DNA of 64,000 bases, from assembly GCA_910591455.2 (NCBI GenBank), contig OU342804.1, positions 6,532,133-6,596,132 of the forward strand. The letters run 5' to 3'. This DNA comes from Pholis gunnellus. Its lineage: Eukaryota > Chordata > Actinopteri > Perciformes > Pholidae. The translations under genes were made by a program, and so were the position numbers. Below the pieces are notes generated by a model, which saw nothing but the letters and a program-made list of their open reading frames with translations, did no database searches and was not told the origin of the DNA. This document shows positions 13,501-23,915 of the stretch, one piece after another (position 1 is the first letter of the stretch; the number at the start of each line of letters is the position of its first letter).

Positions 13501-15601
13501 GATTTCACTGGTGGCTGCCTTGTTTCCGACTCGTGTGATCAAAACATTTCCAATAACTCCAGAGTGTTGTAAAGTATAAATGTATTGAACAAAAATATAT
13601 TTAATGATTTCACCACGTTCTTATCCACCGAAACATTCTGCTTCCATCCATATTTGTTGGCCTTTCAAAAACAACATGTTCATAAAAATGTTTGCTCTCC
13701 CTTTGGCTGCACACAGAGGGAGGCACGCTTTTAACGTAGTCTAGCAGCAATCTAACAGCACCACAAATGACATTATTTAACCACAAACAAAGAATCTATA
13801 TTTTATATGATGACGTAATGAAACATGACATTCTGTTCCGCCCTACTGGCTTTAAAATATATGCAGCATGCAGAAAAAGCCCCTCTGGGATGTGGTTTGT
13901 CTCAGACGTTCTCTGTTCTGCAGATGTTCTCTGTTCTGCAGACGTTCTGTTCTGCAGATGTTCTGTTCTGCAGACGTTCTGTTCTGCAGACGTTCTCTGT
14001 TCTGCAGACGACAAACGGCTGATTACGAGGTTGAAAACTTTGTAGAAAGCTTGTGTGCCTGAACTCAGAACAAAAGTGCATTATTGATGAACTCGTTTTA
14101 GACCGGGAGGCATTTCATCACAGATGGCATCTTATTTTTTTATTTTTGTTAAATATGATGACAGAATTTTAATCGTGAACAATTAAAGGCACCTTAGTTT
14201 TTATACCACAATTCATGCACAAACAATTTAACTGAAAGGATATTCTATAGTTTTCTTATTGTCATCCAATCCCATGAAAGGACCCAAACCAACAATGAAT
14301 TTACTAACAAGTATTGTGTATCAAAGCACGAAGTATCTTCTCCCTCTGAGCCGAAGAGCTTCATTGTTGTCCAGAAACTATTAGAAACACACCGATGAGC
14401 CTCACTGTTGGTGACACGTTCCTCCATCACCATGAACACACACACTGTAGTTTATTTTGACTCAAGCCCTCACTAGTCAATAGTCCCCGACAACTGCGCT
14501 ATTTCCACCTGTTTGAATAATGTAAATTTAGAACTATAGTGAACAGCTGTTTTAAGAAAGCACAGAGCCTTTTAAAAACAAAAAAATAAACTCTATATTT
14601 GTGTTTTTAAAGATTATGTCACAGACAGGAATTAAGAAAGTGTTAATAGTCTGATTAACATTCTTAGTTTATTTCGAACGTGTGACAAATAAGTGAAAAC
14701 AAATCAAATAGAATAAACACATTGCAAACTCTTGACATCCAAACTCTAGAACAAAAAAATAATAAACAAATGAAACAATTTACAGAGAGATGTTTAAAAA
14801 AATCTTTAACCTAAAGTTCCCAGAGCACGAATAAACATAAATAAATAAAAATGGAAACTTCACTGCAAAGAGGTCTTTAACATTTTTTTCTAAAATATTT
14901 CTTTCAACAGAATAATGTTTTATAGATTGTTGATTTTTTGATGTTTTCTCTCAGGCTACACGTTGGCCACGAAGCTGCGGAGACACATAAAGTCGTCCCA
15001 CCTGATGGAGAAGCCGTACAGCTGCCACTGCGGTGCTTCATACACGGTGAGACAGAGTCTGCTGAGGCACCAAGCTCAGCACAGGACCGAGGGAGGAACT
15101 CAGGAGGAGTTGAAGGCGGCGGAGTCGGAGGAAGGACACGGAGAGGAGACGGAAAGCAGCAGAGCGACGGAGGAGGAGGTGCAGGAGTCGGCTTCTTCTG
15201 GCTCCGGTCACCCGAAGCCGATCAGAGGTCGACCTAAGAAGAGCTCGCTTCCTCGGGGGGAAGGAGAGAAGGACGAGGGTCAAGTGAGGCGGAAAAGGGG
15301 ACGAGGAAAAGTGGAGGAAAAGGAGGCAAGGAAAGAAACTGAGACCTCGGGGATGGGAGTAGACGAGGAGGCTTCAGGCAACATCCAACATGTCGTCTAC
15401 GTCCACGCAGACGGCCTGTCCATGGACAGCTCGCTGTCCTCAGGGACGGGACACGAGCTGGTGGAGGTGGTGATATCGGAGGGCGCAGAGCAGTGCATTG
15501 TGGTCCACGGGCAGCAGACAGTAGGGGAGCTGCTGATCCTACAGGAGGAGGGGGACGGACTCTGCTCTGTGGCGCAGACAGTTGAGATAAACACAGGGTA
15601 G
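4240..15601 (+). CDS. znf408: znf408 (PR-domain/C2H2 zinc finger protein 408, PRDM17-like), whole gene
   Basis: Eight coding exons join in frame: 4240-4521, 5637-5698, 6051-6256, 8098-8756, 10013-10222, 11516-11639, 12045-12278 and 14955-15601. This is 2424 nt, 807 aa plus TAG, and every junction is GT-AG. Residues 1 to about 170 form a divergent PR/SET domain: an [10 protein letters not shown] block like the N-terminus of ZNF408, and [12 protein letters not shown] near the domain end. An acidic linker follows, then ten C2H2 fingers (residues 358-635) and a charged C-terminal tail. Human ZNF408 also has a PR domain and ten fingers and is about 720 aa, which supports the assignment. The family is nuclear and thought to act in transcription; in humans it is linked to retinal and vascular disease. 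The start ATG is the first in frame after the 4235 acceptor. Fingers 2, 6 and 9 are interrupted by introns. Confidence 0.9.
4617..4760 (+). repeat. Interspersed repeat family B, znf408 intron
   Basis: Contains gtcaggggatcactagag, attcatcccctggggacca and accaaagtggtggaccgg. Related text occurs at 28570-28765 and 38862-39060 and, as a short piece, near 58707-58745. Family not named. Confidence 0.6.
5192..5326 (+). mobile_element. hAT-like MITE copy 1 (5' part), znf408 intron
   Basis: Starts at acctccggttctg and runs to ctctcttgattta, so it is only the CTCF-motif end of the element. The CTCF-like core CCACCAGGGGGCGAC is intact at 5255-5269. It lies in the intron between coding exons 1 and 2. 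Confidence 0.8.
5637..5698 (+). CDS. znf408: znf408 coding exon 2 (62-nt microexon, PR domain)
   Basis: Encodes residues 95-114 plus two bases of Lys115. The acceptor is ttgcag|gcactg and the donor is atcaa|gtaagt. The sequence [14 protein letters not shown] core (actual residues [12 protein letters not shown]) fits the middle of the PR domain. Phases 0 to 2 match both neighbouring exons, which is the main reason to accept so small an exon. Confidence 0.78.
6051..6256 (+). CDS. znf408: znf408 coding exon 3: end of PR domain
   Basis: Encodes the last base of Lys115, residues 116-183 and the first base of Asp184. The acceptor is tccccctcag and the donor is cacag|gtgacg. The [14 protein letters not shown] block matches the hallmark end of PR/SET domains (R-D-I-x-P-G-x-E-L-L). 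The exon is rich in cysteine (about eight in residues 118-150), which is unusual for this domain. Confidence 0.86.
8098..8756 (+). CDS. znf408: znf408 coding exon 4: acidic linker, finger 1 and most of finger 2
   Basis: Encodes residues 185-403. It starts with a poly-Glu run from a GAG/GGA-type triplet repeat (about 8157-8213), followed by a Ser/Arg/Pro-rich linker. Finger 1 runs C358-C361...H374-H378 and finger 2 starts at C386. The donor catcag|gtacag falls inside the HX3H of finger 2, and the second His is supplied by the next exon. The acceptor is ttggacag. The triplet run is probably length-variable. Confidence 0.9.
8157..8213 (+). repeat. GAG/GGA triplet repeat inside znf408 exon 4
   Basis: About 19 tandem GGA/GAG triplets encode uninterrupted glutamates in the znf408 frame. 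In the +1 frame the same run would read poly-Gly. It is a coding microsatellite and may vary in length. Confidence 0.9.
8912..9187 (+). mobile_element. hAT-like MITE copy 2, znf408 intron
   Basis: Runs from aaagctgtattctctc to accagagacgta and lacks the CRE/YY1 end. The CTCF-like core is CCATCAGGGGGCGAC at 8937-8951. The GC box gggcggggct is kept. Confidence 0.8.
10013..10222 (+). CDS. znf408: znf408 coding exon 5: end of finger 2, fingers 3 and 4
   Basis: Encodes residues 404-473, phase 0 at both ends. MSH completes finger 2. Finger 3 is C414-H434 and finger 4 is C442-H462, joined by a canonical HTGEKPY linker. After finger 4 the linker is non-canonical and longer (residues 463-475), so the ten fingers fall into two groups of four and six. 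The acceptor is ttatctgcag and the donor is gaag|gtaggg. Confidence 0.92.
10335..10490 (+). repeat. Retroelement-tail-like repeat in znf408 intron
   Basis: Contains tagtgatccccagcagggaaatgtg followed by an A/T-rich run, similar to LINE or SINE tails in fish. A related short piece is at 7850-7915 (attgatccctgcagggacat). Confidence 0.45.
11516..11639 (+). CDS. znf408: znf408 coding exon 6: finger 5 and most of finger 6
   Basis: Encodes residues 474-514 plus the first base of Gly515. Finger 5 is C476-H496 and finger 6 starts at C504. A TGEKPH linker joins them. The acceptor is ctccctcag and the donor is aaag|gtaatg. The phase-1 junction splits finger 6 in its helix, and the next exon restores CX2C-X12-HX3H exactly. 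Confidence 0.92.
11821..11890 (+). mobile_element. hAT-like MITE copy 3 (short fragment), znf408 intron
   Basis: Only about 70 bp remains, centred on the CTCF-like core CCATCAGGGGGCGAC at 11848-11862. It lies between coding exons 6 and 7. Confidence 0.75.
12045..12278 (+). CDS. znf408: znf408 coding exon 7: end of finger 6, fingers 7, 8 and start of 9
   Basis: Encodes residues 516-592 with split glycines at both ends. It completes finger 6 (H520, H524), then finger 7 (C532-H552), finger 8 (C559-H579) and the cysteines of finger 9 (C587, C590). The linker between fingers 7 and 8 is TGGGFL, one residue shorter than TGEKPYx. The acceptor is gtctctcag and the donor is aaaag|gttaga. Confidence 0.92.
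12955..13225 (+). repeat. Ancient interspersed repeat in znf408 intron
   Basis: A block beginning with atctcagcaacactttgagg and containing ttgaggaatttcctcaaa-like and ggtcaaaggtccctgtgacc-like text. A shorter related piece occurs at about 45268-45340 (ggagggaatttcttcaaatg). I know this type of text as dispersed in fish genomes but cannot name the family. Confidence 0.45.
13904..14010 (+). repeat. Minisatellite in the last znf408 intron
   Basis: Seven or so head-to-tail copies of a 15- or 18-bp unit, (tct)gttctgcagacgttc. They alternate C/T at one site (cagacg or cagatg) and differ by a TCT indel. No coding role; it lies in the 2.68-kb intron 12279-14954. Confidence 0.85.
14955..15601 (+). 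CDS. znf408: znf408 terminal coding exon: fingers 9-10 and charged tail
   Basis: Encodes residues 594-807, ending in TAG at 15599-15601. Finger 9 is completed with HX4H spacing (H603, H608). Finger 10 has CX1C (C616, C618) instead of CX2C, then X12 and HX3H (H631, H635). The tail is Glu/Lys/Arg-rich, with an AT-hook-like RGRPKK at residues 683-688 and a basic RRKRGRGK run at 704-711 that could be a nuclear localisation signal. The last 90 residues are more hydrophobic and acidic, with no named domain that I recognise. Confidence 0.92.
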
Positions 15602-15896
15602 TCTGGTGGCTTCTACAGGACAGATGTTTCAGAGGGATCAGGCCGTGTTACACAGATGTTACAGCAGATTTCATCAATTCATGTTCACAACATCTCGGTT
15701 AACTTAAGTCGTGGTTTACAATTGTCTTTTTGTCCAATCATGCCAGGACGCATTAACTGTCAAGTCTGTCTCCGAGATGGTGTTTTGCTCGTATTGGGAT
15801 TCAATCAGCCGGACCACATGTTGTGTTGGCTCCTTTGGAGTCCTTTTCAGTTACTACTGACTAAAAAAACAATATTTCTTGATTTTGTAGCTTCAA

Positions 15897-15902
15897 AATA
15901 AA
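15897..15902 (+). terminator. Polyadenylation signal of znf408
   Basis: AATAAA lies 296 bases after the stop codon and is the first canonical signal downstream. Further AATAAA copies occur in the tandem repeat that follows and could give alternative 3' ends. Confidence 0.6.
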
Positions 15903-15960
15903 AACCTTTCAAATACTTCTATTGTGAAGAATTTGTAGGAAAATGTTTTCATCACCGAAT

Positions 15961-16485
15961 GAGCGGAGCTTTGTTAGCAGTTATTCTTCAATAAAAACAA
16001 GTCTGCTAACACTGCAGGGAGGAAGAGTACGAAGAAAAAGTAACAGTGGACTTTTATTTTGAAAGAAATTACAAGAAATGAAATGTGTTGATCCACCAAA
16101 TTAGCAGTTTTGTTAGCTGCTATTCAATAAAGTCTAGTACAACTGCAGGAATAAAGACTGAGCAGCAAAAATAATGGGACTTTTATTTTGAAAAACAGGA
16201 AATTTAACATGTTATTCACAGAATAAACAAAGCTTTGTTGGCGGCTATTCGTCAATAAAACAAGTCTACTAAAACTGCAGGGAGGAAGAGTAAGTAACAG
16301 TGGACTTTTATTTTGAAAGAAATTACAAGAAATTAAATTTATCATCCAATTAGCGCCGCTTTGTTAGCGGCCATTCTTCAATAAAACAAGTATACTGACA
16401 CTGTAAGGAGGAAGAGTAAGCCGCAAAAATAACGGGAGACTTTTATTGTGTAGACTTTACAGGAAATGAAATGTGTTCAGCTGGC
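15961..16485 (+). repeat. Four-copy tandem repeat directly 3' of znf408
   Basis: Four diverged units of about 125-142 bp start near 15961, 16103, 16228 and 16353. Each holds a tttgttagc(a/g)g block, an AATAAA, a ctgcaggga-type block, and gacttttatt followed by a purine-rich end. Divergence between units suggests an old array. Each unit carries a potential polyadenylation signal. Confidence 0.8.
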
Positions 16486-17813
16486 GCATCGCATCACAAA
16501 AGACGCATTAAAAAAAGAAAAGTGTAACTTCGGCCTCAGAGACCTACCTCGTCTGCATTTCTTTATTATTCTCTGCGTACCCCCGGATCGCCTTTGAAAC
16601 CACCTCCACAGAACTCATTAGATGTAATGAGCCGCTTGTTATGATTACAATAACTTATATATTCCTACATGACAGCTAGAGGAGAACAAGTCCCGCCCCT
16701 CACTTAGATGACAACATGTTTCAGTAACTGCTGACGCAAACTGTTGGTGATGCTCAAGATAAAAACAAACAGTTAAGCTGTCAGAGTTTGGAAGATCTTC
16801 TGCATTAAGCCAGTTTATCCTCTGGAGTTTAACAAAATAAAATTACACCCAGAAATAAAAACCTACTTTTGTGACACCGACGAAGTATTCACAGCTTCCT
16901 GCACACCGTCAACACTTTATGTATTTCCTCTAAAGCAATGAAAACGTCTTCAGAGGAAGATGAATAACAGCTACAGGCCGTACGTGTTGATGGTAAGTTT
17001 CATTTGCCCTCAGTTTTATCTGTGAAGTTTGCTGAGAGTGATGTAATATAGCCCCGGTGTGTTTGGATGTGGAGTGAGCGCTGCGCCGAACTACATTTAA
17101 CAAAAAATTGCCTTTTAATTGCTACATTGTTCGTCAGCAGCCGGTCATGTGGTAACTTAAGAGCCATTTTGGCCTCGTGTGCTCTGATTAATTTGGCTTG
17201 CTGTTAACACAACGGTCATAATTATGTTTTAATGAAAACTCGACTGCTGGCATTCGCTCCTGGTGTTCTTTTGGAAGAAGTAAAAGGCGAACCAGCTTTT
17301 GAAATTACCTTTTTTAAGTGCCGTGTGGTGAATCTAATTTATGCCGATAGAGAGGTTTCTGTGGATTTTGAAGTATTAGATGCATATTTAAAGAAACTGA
17401 ACATCATTTTGTGTTTTTTTGGTATATTTCTTTTAAACAAGAGAAATTAGTTTGGTTGTTTTGTTCAGTTACTTAAAACATGAAAAAAAATCACGATATG
17501 ATATTTTACACAACACTGAGATATACTTAGTCACCTTATAAAGGTAATATGGTTGATATATTATAGGGAGCAACATTAGCTTTCATTTAGATTGATGTAC
17601 AATATTCATCCTCCTCTTAGCTCTGGTTTGGTCTCCACCAAGTCCCCCGAATCTCGCAGTAAATACTGAAAAGAAATTACCAAAATCCATCACAGCTCGA
17701 GATCGTATTATATTGTTTTTATTTATAGGATTTTGTTTCATATAAACCCTGAAGAATATTGACTTAATGCTGCAAAAAGACCTTTACACACCGGGGACGT
17801 GACTATAGACTGT

Positions 17814-18296
17814 TTATAAGAAGTGGACGTAGTCGACTTGACGTCACCTACTGTATTTGGTTGTGGACTGATGTTTTAAAGCCTCGAGCTCGGTATTTTG
17901 GACGTCGCCATCTTGGTTTTTGCAACTATTGAACAGAAGTGACCATATCTGGACTGAGGAGGAGTGACGTAGAGACGCCATATACGTCTCAGGTAGAGAC
18001 CTGTCAATCACCGTGTAGTCCCGCCCTAAAGCATACCCTGCTTTATGGTCTATTTGACTCTAAATGAACCATCATTTACTAAATGAACATCATGCTGTAT
18101 TGAAGAAGACTTGAAACTAGAGATTGAGACCATAAACTCATGTTTACAATGTTTACTGAGGTAATAAATCAAGAGAGAAGTAGAGTCATTTTCTCATAGA
18201 CTTCTATACAACCAGAGGAGTCGCCCCCTGATGGACACTAGAGAGAATGCAGCTTTAACATTGGCTTCACCTTTCAGAAACGGAGGTTGCCACCTG
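17814..18296 (-). mobile_element. hAT-like MITE copy 4, near full length
   Basis: Begins tagactgtttataagaag and ends ggttgccacctg. The 8-bp flanks are gacgtgac and gacgggat (6 of 8 match). It carries CRE TGACGTCA at 17839-17846, reverse YY1 GTCGCCATCTT at 17904-17914 and a reverse CTCF-like core at 18220-18234. Confidence 0.85.
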
Positions 18297-19289
18297 GACG
18301 GGATGAATACACAACTCGAAAATGCGACATATTTAGCATTTGTTACTTCCCAAACGATAAATGTTAGTAACTTCAGACAGAGGCTCAAGCCCAGCGGCCC
18401 CCTAACCTGTTTGGCCCCTGGTAGGCCTCTTCTTTAATCCCATTACAGGCGGTATTGATAAGAAATGTATTGATACAATCCTCACGGTGCCCGTCTCTTT
18501 ATGTCTCATTCAATTCCTGTTTGGTGAAATTGGCTTATTGAAAGGTTAGAAAGATTTCAGCGAGCGCTGACGGTGTGATCGTCTTAGGTTGTAAGGGACC
18601 TTTGTTGCATGACATCGTTCATCGTCTAATTAAAAAAAAAGACTTTAAAAAACATGTTTTATAGCAGTATTGGCACCATTTAGTTTCTTTTTTGTACTTG
18701 AGGTAAAACGTTGATGTTTACATGTTCTGCCTCCCTAACATCACCAAATAGTCATGAAACTCTACAAAGGAACTACAGGAGCAGCATAACTATCACAGAA
18801 AGTTCAACAGGCCGTTTCTCTGCTTATTGAGACTCGTGTCTCTGGAGAGCCACAGCATAATAGAGATCTGACTCCACACAACTAGATTCATAAAAAAGCC
18901 ACTGGACGTCTGAAGCAAAAAATCTATTCTTATTACTTTGCACCCCTGAGTGCCACTCATCCGAATCGAGCAGGAGGTGTTCGTGGTTTCCCTTTTCTGT
19001 CTTTCTCTCTAAAGTCAATGCGCATATTAATTAGAAAGTTTGGTATTAAAAGGTTATGTTGGACGTTGTCGATGCAACTTTCACATGTCAGATTTCGAAG
19101 CTTTGGCCACCAAAAATACATTTTCAATATATGTTTTGTTCTTCTGTTAGATTAGAGGATTGTTTCTGTCTTTTATGTAAACAAGCCTTTCCACTTACTT
19201 TTGGGTTGTTTGGGCGCCACCACTTTTAAAGTGGAAAGGGGGAATCTTAATATTGCAGAAAACAGTGATATTTTAGACAAAAGTGTGCT

Positions 19290-19545
19290 TCCAGTTTGTC
19301 CTTTTCCTGTTTCAACATGAAAACGCCCCCGTGCACGAAGCCAGCTCCATAAAGAAATGGTTTTCCCAGTTTGGGGTGAAGGAACCTGACCTCAACCCCC
19401 GTACAACACCAACGGGAGCAAATCCCTGCAGTCAGGATCAAACAGCTGAATTAAATCCTGAAACCAGAAGAGTGGAGGCTGTTACAGCAGCAGGTTAAAG
19501 GGGTCAGCACGCGTCTGGAACCTCCGCATTCATGCCGAGTTTAAA
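19290..19545 (+). pseudogene. Tc1/mariner transposase relic
   Basis: The frame from about 19283 reads FQHENAPVHEASSIKKWFSQ, clearly the second-catalytic-Asp block of Tc1-like transposases, followed by a short piece of the DLNP region. The Asp is replaced by Glu and the third catalytic Glu context is lost. Text to about 19545 (agaagagtggaggctgttac) matches the usual transposase C-terminal coding DNA, but a deletion has removed the middle. No inverted termini or N-terminal HTH domain are seen nearby. It is non-functional. Confidence 0.8.
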
Positions 19546-19890
19546 CTTTTCTCAAGCTCTCCTTTTTCATCCTTCATTGAACTACGTTCATCACAAACGA
19601 ATGCAACACCATTAATGTTCTATGCTGTGTTCACACCAAGTTTGCGCAAATTGTGACGTCGCACCATCAGACATCCATGCGGCAGCTTTTTTTAAATGAC
19701 TGCTAGAAAAGAGCGGGAAGCCCGATAATAGGGGCTTAATTTGTGTGATTGGCTTCACCCGGCGAGTGCGTAGATGAAGCATTATGTTTTAAGCTGGCAT
19801 GTTAGCTAGCTAACGTTAGCTTTCTACCATGTTCTACCAGCCTTTCGTTCTAGCCTTCACAATAAAAGCCCTGGACTAATACATTCAAAC

Positions 19891-20346
19891 CATAAACCGT
19901 ATATAAGAAGTGGACGTAGTCATCGTGACATCACCCATTGCTTTGTAAACTGATGTTTTGAAGCCTCGAGTTTGGTGATTTCGGTGTCACCATCTTGGAT
20001 TTCGGCCTTCGCCATGTTTTTTTCCGCAACTAATGCGCGGTAGTGCCCATATTTGGAATGTGGAGGAGTGGCGTTGTATACGTCTCTGGGTTAGGGTTAC
20101 CAGTGGGACCATGATTTACTAAATGAACATCATGCTGTATTGAAGAAGACTTGAAACTAGAGATTGAAACCATAAACTCATGTTTACAATGTTTACTGAG
20201 GTAATAAATCAAGAGAGAAGTAGAGTCATTTTCTCATAGACTTCTATACAACCAGAGGAGTCGCCCCCTGGTGGACACTAGAGAGAATGCAGGTTTAAGA
20301 AACTTCAGCATTTTCTTTACTCAGCAGAACCGGAGGTTGCCGCCAG
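19891..20346 (-). mobile_element. hAT-like MITE copy 5 with perfect 8-bp target duplication
   Basis: The element runs from cataaaccgtatataag to ggttgccgccag and is flanked by ATTCAAAC on both sides (19883-19890 and 20347-20354). An internal part around the GC box is deleted. The reverse CTCF-like core is at 20260-20274. The CRE is mutated (tgacatca). Confidence 0.88.
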
Positions 20347-22819
20347 ATTCAAACACTTCTTCCCGGGAACTTAAAGTAAGTCTTTGCTAAGCAACTCATC
20401 AAAATAGCTCACACTAGTTAAGCATCTAGCATCTCTCATTAAGGAGTAACCCATGTTTATTAGGAGTCTGTTCACACAGACAAAAAACAACATCCATATT
20501 GTAAGAAAGTAAAAATATAATATATGCTTAAATAAATAATTTCATTTTACATCACAGTCTCCGGCCCTCGGAGAAAAGATGATAACGCCGTCTGTAGACC
20601 GAGCCGTAGCCGATCAAACGTCTAACGTTGTTTACACGTTCATCTCTGACCCACCAGGTACAACCTCGTCTGTTAAACAACTTGAATTCAAAAGACGTCC
20701 TACACAAAGGTGACCTGTGCCGCCTCCTCTTCGTAGTTTATATTCTATTACTGAGCTTCTGTATTAGTTGATATTCAAAGACGGAAGATCCCATTCTGTT
20801 ATTTTGAACTTGAAGAGTTATCGTATTGGCCTCTCTCTTTCTGTTTGACTCCCTGGTGTTTATCTCCTCTCTATGTTGTCTGCATCTCTCTCTCTCCCTC
20901 TCTCCCCCTCTCCCTCCCTCCCTCCATCAGAGTCGGAGATATGACTCATTCTGAGGGTCCTCAGACGTCACCTCTCGCTTCACTCTCCAGGCTATTAAGT
21001 GAAAAAAGAAAATGGAGAGTGTTTTTTCTTCTTCCTGTTGGGTTCTTAGCTCTGTTTTTTTAAGTAGTTGCCGCAGAGCTGTCAAACAGGATTCGGGCTG
21101 TTTTCCCAAAACCTCTGCTGCAGCAGCTCAGTGAAACTTGAGAGTGGCTACGGGCTGTAATGCATCTACACAGTTTCTTCATTTGAAACAGTTTCCACTT
21201 GCAGAGCTGCACAGGGCCGACAATAAATCAGAAGAACCGGCATTCTTTCCTTGAAACAAATTTTGGCATTTTTCTGATTAATAATATTTTTTTTATCCAA
21301 TTATTCAAACTGAATAATCTGCTATCACCGCCCTTCGACCTTTTATGTATATATTTTTTTCATTTTTCTTAATTTTATTCAACACGACACACATTCCCAC
21401 ATTTCACTCTGCATATATTATCAGGTAATGTTAGTAGGATAATACTCGTGCATCATGCTGTTTCTTTCTACACTGAATACCAAATCAGAGAACATGAAAA
21501 ATAACTTAATATATTCAGTTGTATTTGTCACTTTTAGGTTTGAAGGCTACTGCAGAGAACCGAAGCTAAACCAGGAGACACTTCAACTGTCAAGGTGCAA
21601 AATGATTTATTGAGTTTAGGTTCAGTGCAGACTCAGACTCCATGGCTCTTGTAGTCCAGCGATGGATCTTATCATACGAGCACTGCAGGATGGCGTCTCA
21701 GCCTGACTAAAACCACCTGTTGAGTGATGGCACTTATCGATTGAAGGGGAATCTTACTGCTCATGTCATTTGTGTAAAAGACATGGACTTGGACACTGTG
21801 CACATTATTTTAATATAATGAATACAAATCGCAGAAAGTTTACTTCGAGGCTTGGCAGAGACTTTTAAGCAGGCTGTTGTTGGATACGTCCTCGGGGTCT
21901 GAGTCTGCAGAGATAAGGGGGATCAGTCTTTCTCTCTTCCCACAAAATCTAAGACTCATGTGCCCTTGAGCAAGGCCCTTTTCTCATCCACTGAAACCTC
22001 TCAGGGGTAAATCCTAACACACTTTCTTCCAACTCCTCCACAGTTTATGTCGAGCTGCGCAGTTTTTTGGAGGTATCAGCAACCCAAAAAGGTGCAGGTT
22101 TTGTATTCCAACCCCGACTAAACGCATCTCAACACTGGTACAGTATGTCGGTACCGTCGGGGAGCTGCTGGGTCCAGAACAGCCTCTGGCATCACCCACA
22201 CACAAGCTAAAGTTAGCTGACGTAGGACTCCTCGTCCAAACTAAATCCTTATAAATAAATGAATCGGGAGCGTTCTCACAGTGTCTCCTTTTAGCCTCGT
22301 TTAGCTCGGATAAACCCCCCGTACACAACCTGCCCAGCATCAAATGGCAGACAGACGTAGTGAGCAGCTGAAGAGATATTTCCTTTTATTTGATTATGAT
22401 TGATCAGGTAGCCAGACATGCCTCTAAATGCTTATGTTGTCTGCTATCTGTGTAGGTAGGTAATTGTTTGTTTTACCATAATAAGGCGATAATAAATCTT
22501 GAACATCAACACGTACCACACTTATATAATATATGATGAAGTCTGGTGATGTATTTTTCTTACTGTCAATGAAAACAATGAATTGATCCCACTGACAAGT
22601 TGTTTGTATGTCGAAGCCTCCATCAAATACACATTGGTGAGCCACACAGTTGCCCTGTGCAACGTATCCTCACAACGGTTCATATGTGAGACCTTCGAAA
22701 AAGTAATTTTATTATGTTTTGAGGGATAAGTGTGTTGGTGCGAGCCCCTGCATCACAGAACCATGCTGGCAACAACTACCAGGTTTAAGGAAAAGATCGT
22801 CACCCGTTAGTCTGTGGAC

Positions 22820-22912
22820 TGTAGGAGCATTTCCTCATAGACTTCTATACAATCAGACTTCTTTTTGCAACTAGAGGAGTCGCCCCCTGCTGGTCAGTAG
22901 AGAGAGTGCAAG
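22820..22912 (-). mobile_element. hAT-like MITE copy 6 (degenerate fragment)
   Basis: Contains tcatagacttctatacaa and a diverged centre. The CTCF-like core reads CCAGCAGGGGGCGAC on the minus strand (22879-22893), still a good match. Confidence 0.65.
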
Positions 22913-23739
22913 TGCTAAAAAGATGCTCGGTGCTCAAACACAGTCAAAGCTGATGGATGAAGTTTTCCTGATGTTGAATTTGTTAATGCCAGAGAATTAG
23001 TTTTGTTGCTGCTGTTAATGCATTTATTTTTGAATGCGCTTCTGTTTTTGTTTTGTTGTTTGTCATGTTTTTACTCTGGTAGTAAATGGGCTACAACTGC
23101 ATTTGGTGTGTTGCATTAAGACAGTGAATTATCCGTGAATCCTTGAATCCATCTGGTCATCAGCTCTCACCTGTCAGCAACTCCACAGTTACATCAACCC
23201 CGGCTTTCCTCCCGGTGCTCACCAGATCATTATCTCATCCACTCAGGCTAAACTTAGTAAGGTAACTTCCTTGTATCCTTGTAACTACTAATTTGTGTCT
23301 GTTTCCTGTTGGATTCCTATCTGCTACAACCTTGGCCGCCTCCCCATCTCTGCACTCTTTACTTACTTACTCTTTACAATTTACTTGATTTTTTTCCTTT
23401 TTCCAATACTTAATTCTTCTACTCCTAGGCCTACTACATTTATTTAGTAACTTCCTAATTACTTTGAAGATTCAGATCAAAATAAAAATAATAATTCTCA
23501 ATAAATTATGTGATCTGTTACTTCAGTTATTAAGTAATTAAATTGAGCTCCACATTTTCCAGCTGCACCATTAAAGTGACAAACACATGAATGCATCACT
23601 AATTATAATCCAATAACATAACTTCTATTATTCTGAATTAGGCCATGTTGCATAATGAAAGAATGATTTTACTTTACTGTACTCTACTTTCTGTATATGT
23701 TGATACTAATTCATTTGCAGAATACTTGTAACAGAGTAA

Positions 23740-23915
23740 TTCTTCACAAGCCGAGCGACATCTGGTCCCATTATGTTGGAGAGAAGAAAGACGACTCTAC
23801 GGCTGAAATCTCCAACACTCGGAAACTCACACCAAAACAATGTCGATCGATAAATAGCACTACAGGTACGAGGAGAAATATGTGTTTTTGATTTTGGAGT
23901 TAACTGTCAGTAAAA
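23740..23915 (+). repeat. Interspersed repeat family C
   Basis: Contains gagcgacatctggtcccatt, ctcacaccaaaacaatgtcg and an end resembling gagttaactgtc. Related copies lie at 36515-36672 (same sense) and 37620-37800 (opposite sense, with agggacagttcaccaaatta). Confidence 0.55.

Noticed and set aside
20089..20100. Telomere-like gggttagggtta
   Set aside because: Only two units, inside a deleted MITE copy; not an interstitial telomere array.
22014..22343. 109-codon minus-strand frame
   Set aside because: No recognisable domain and no neighbouring exon. The sequence looks like diverged repeat DNA.
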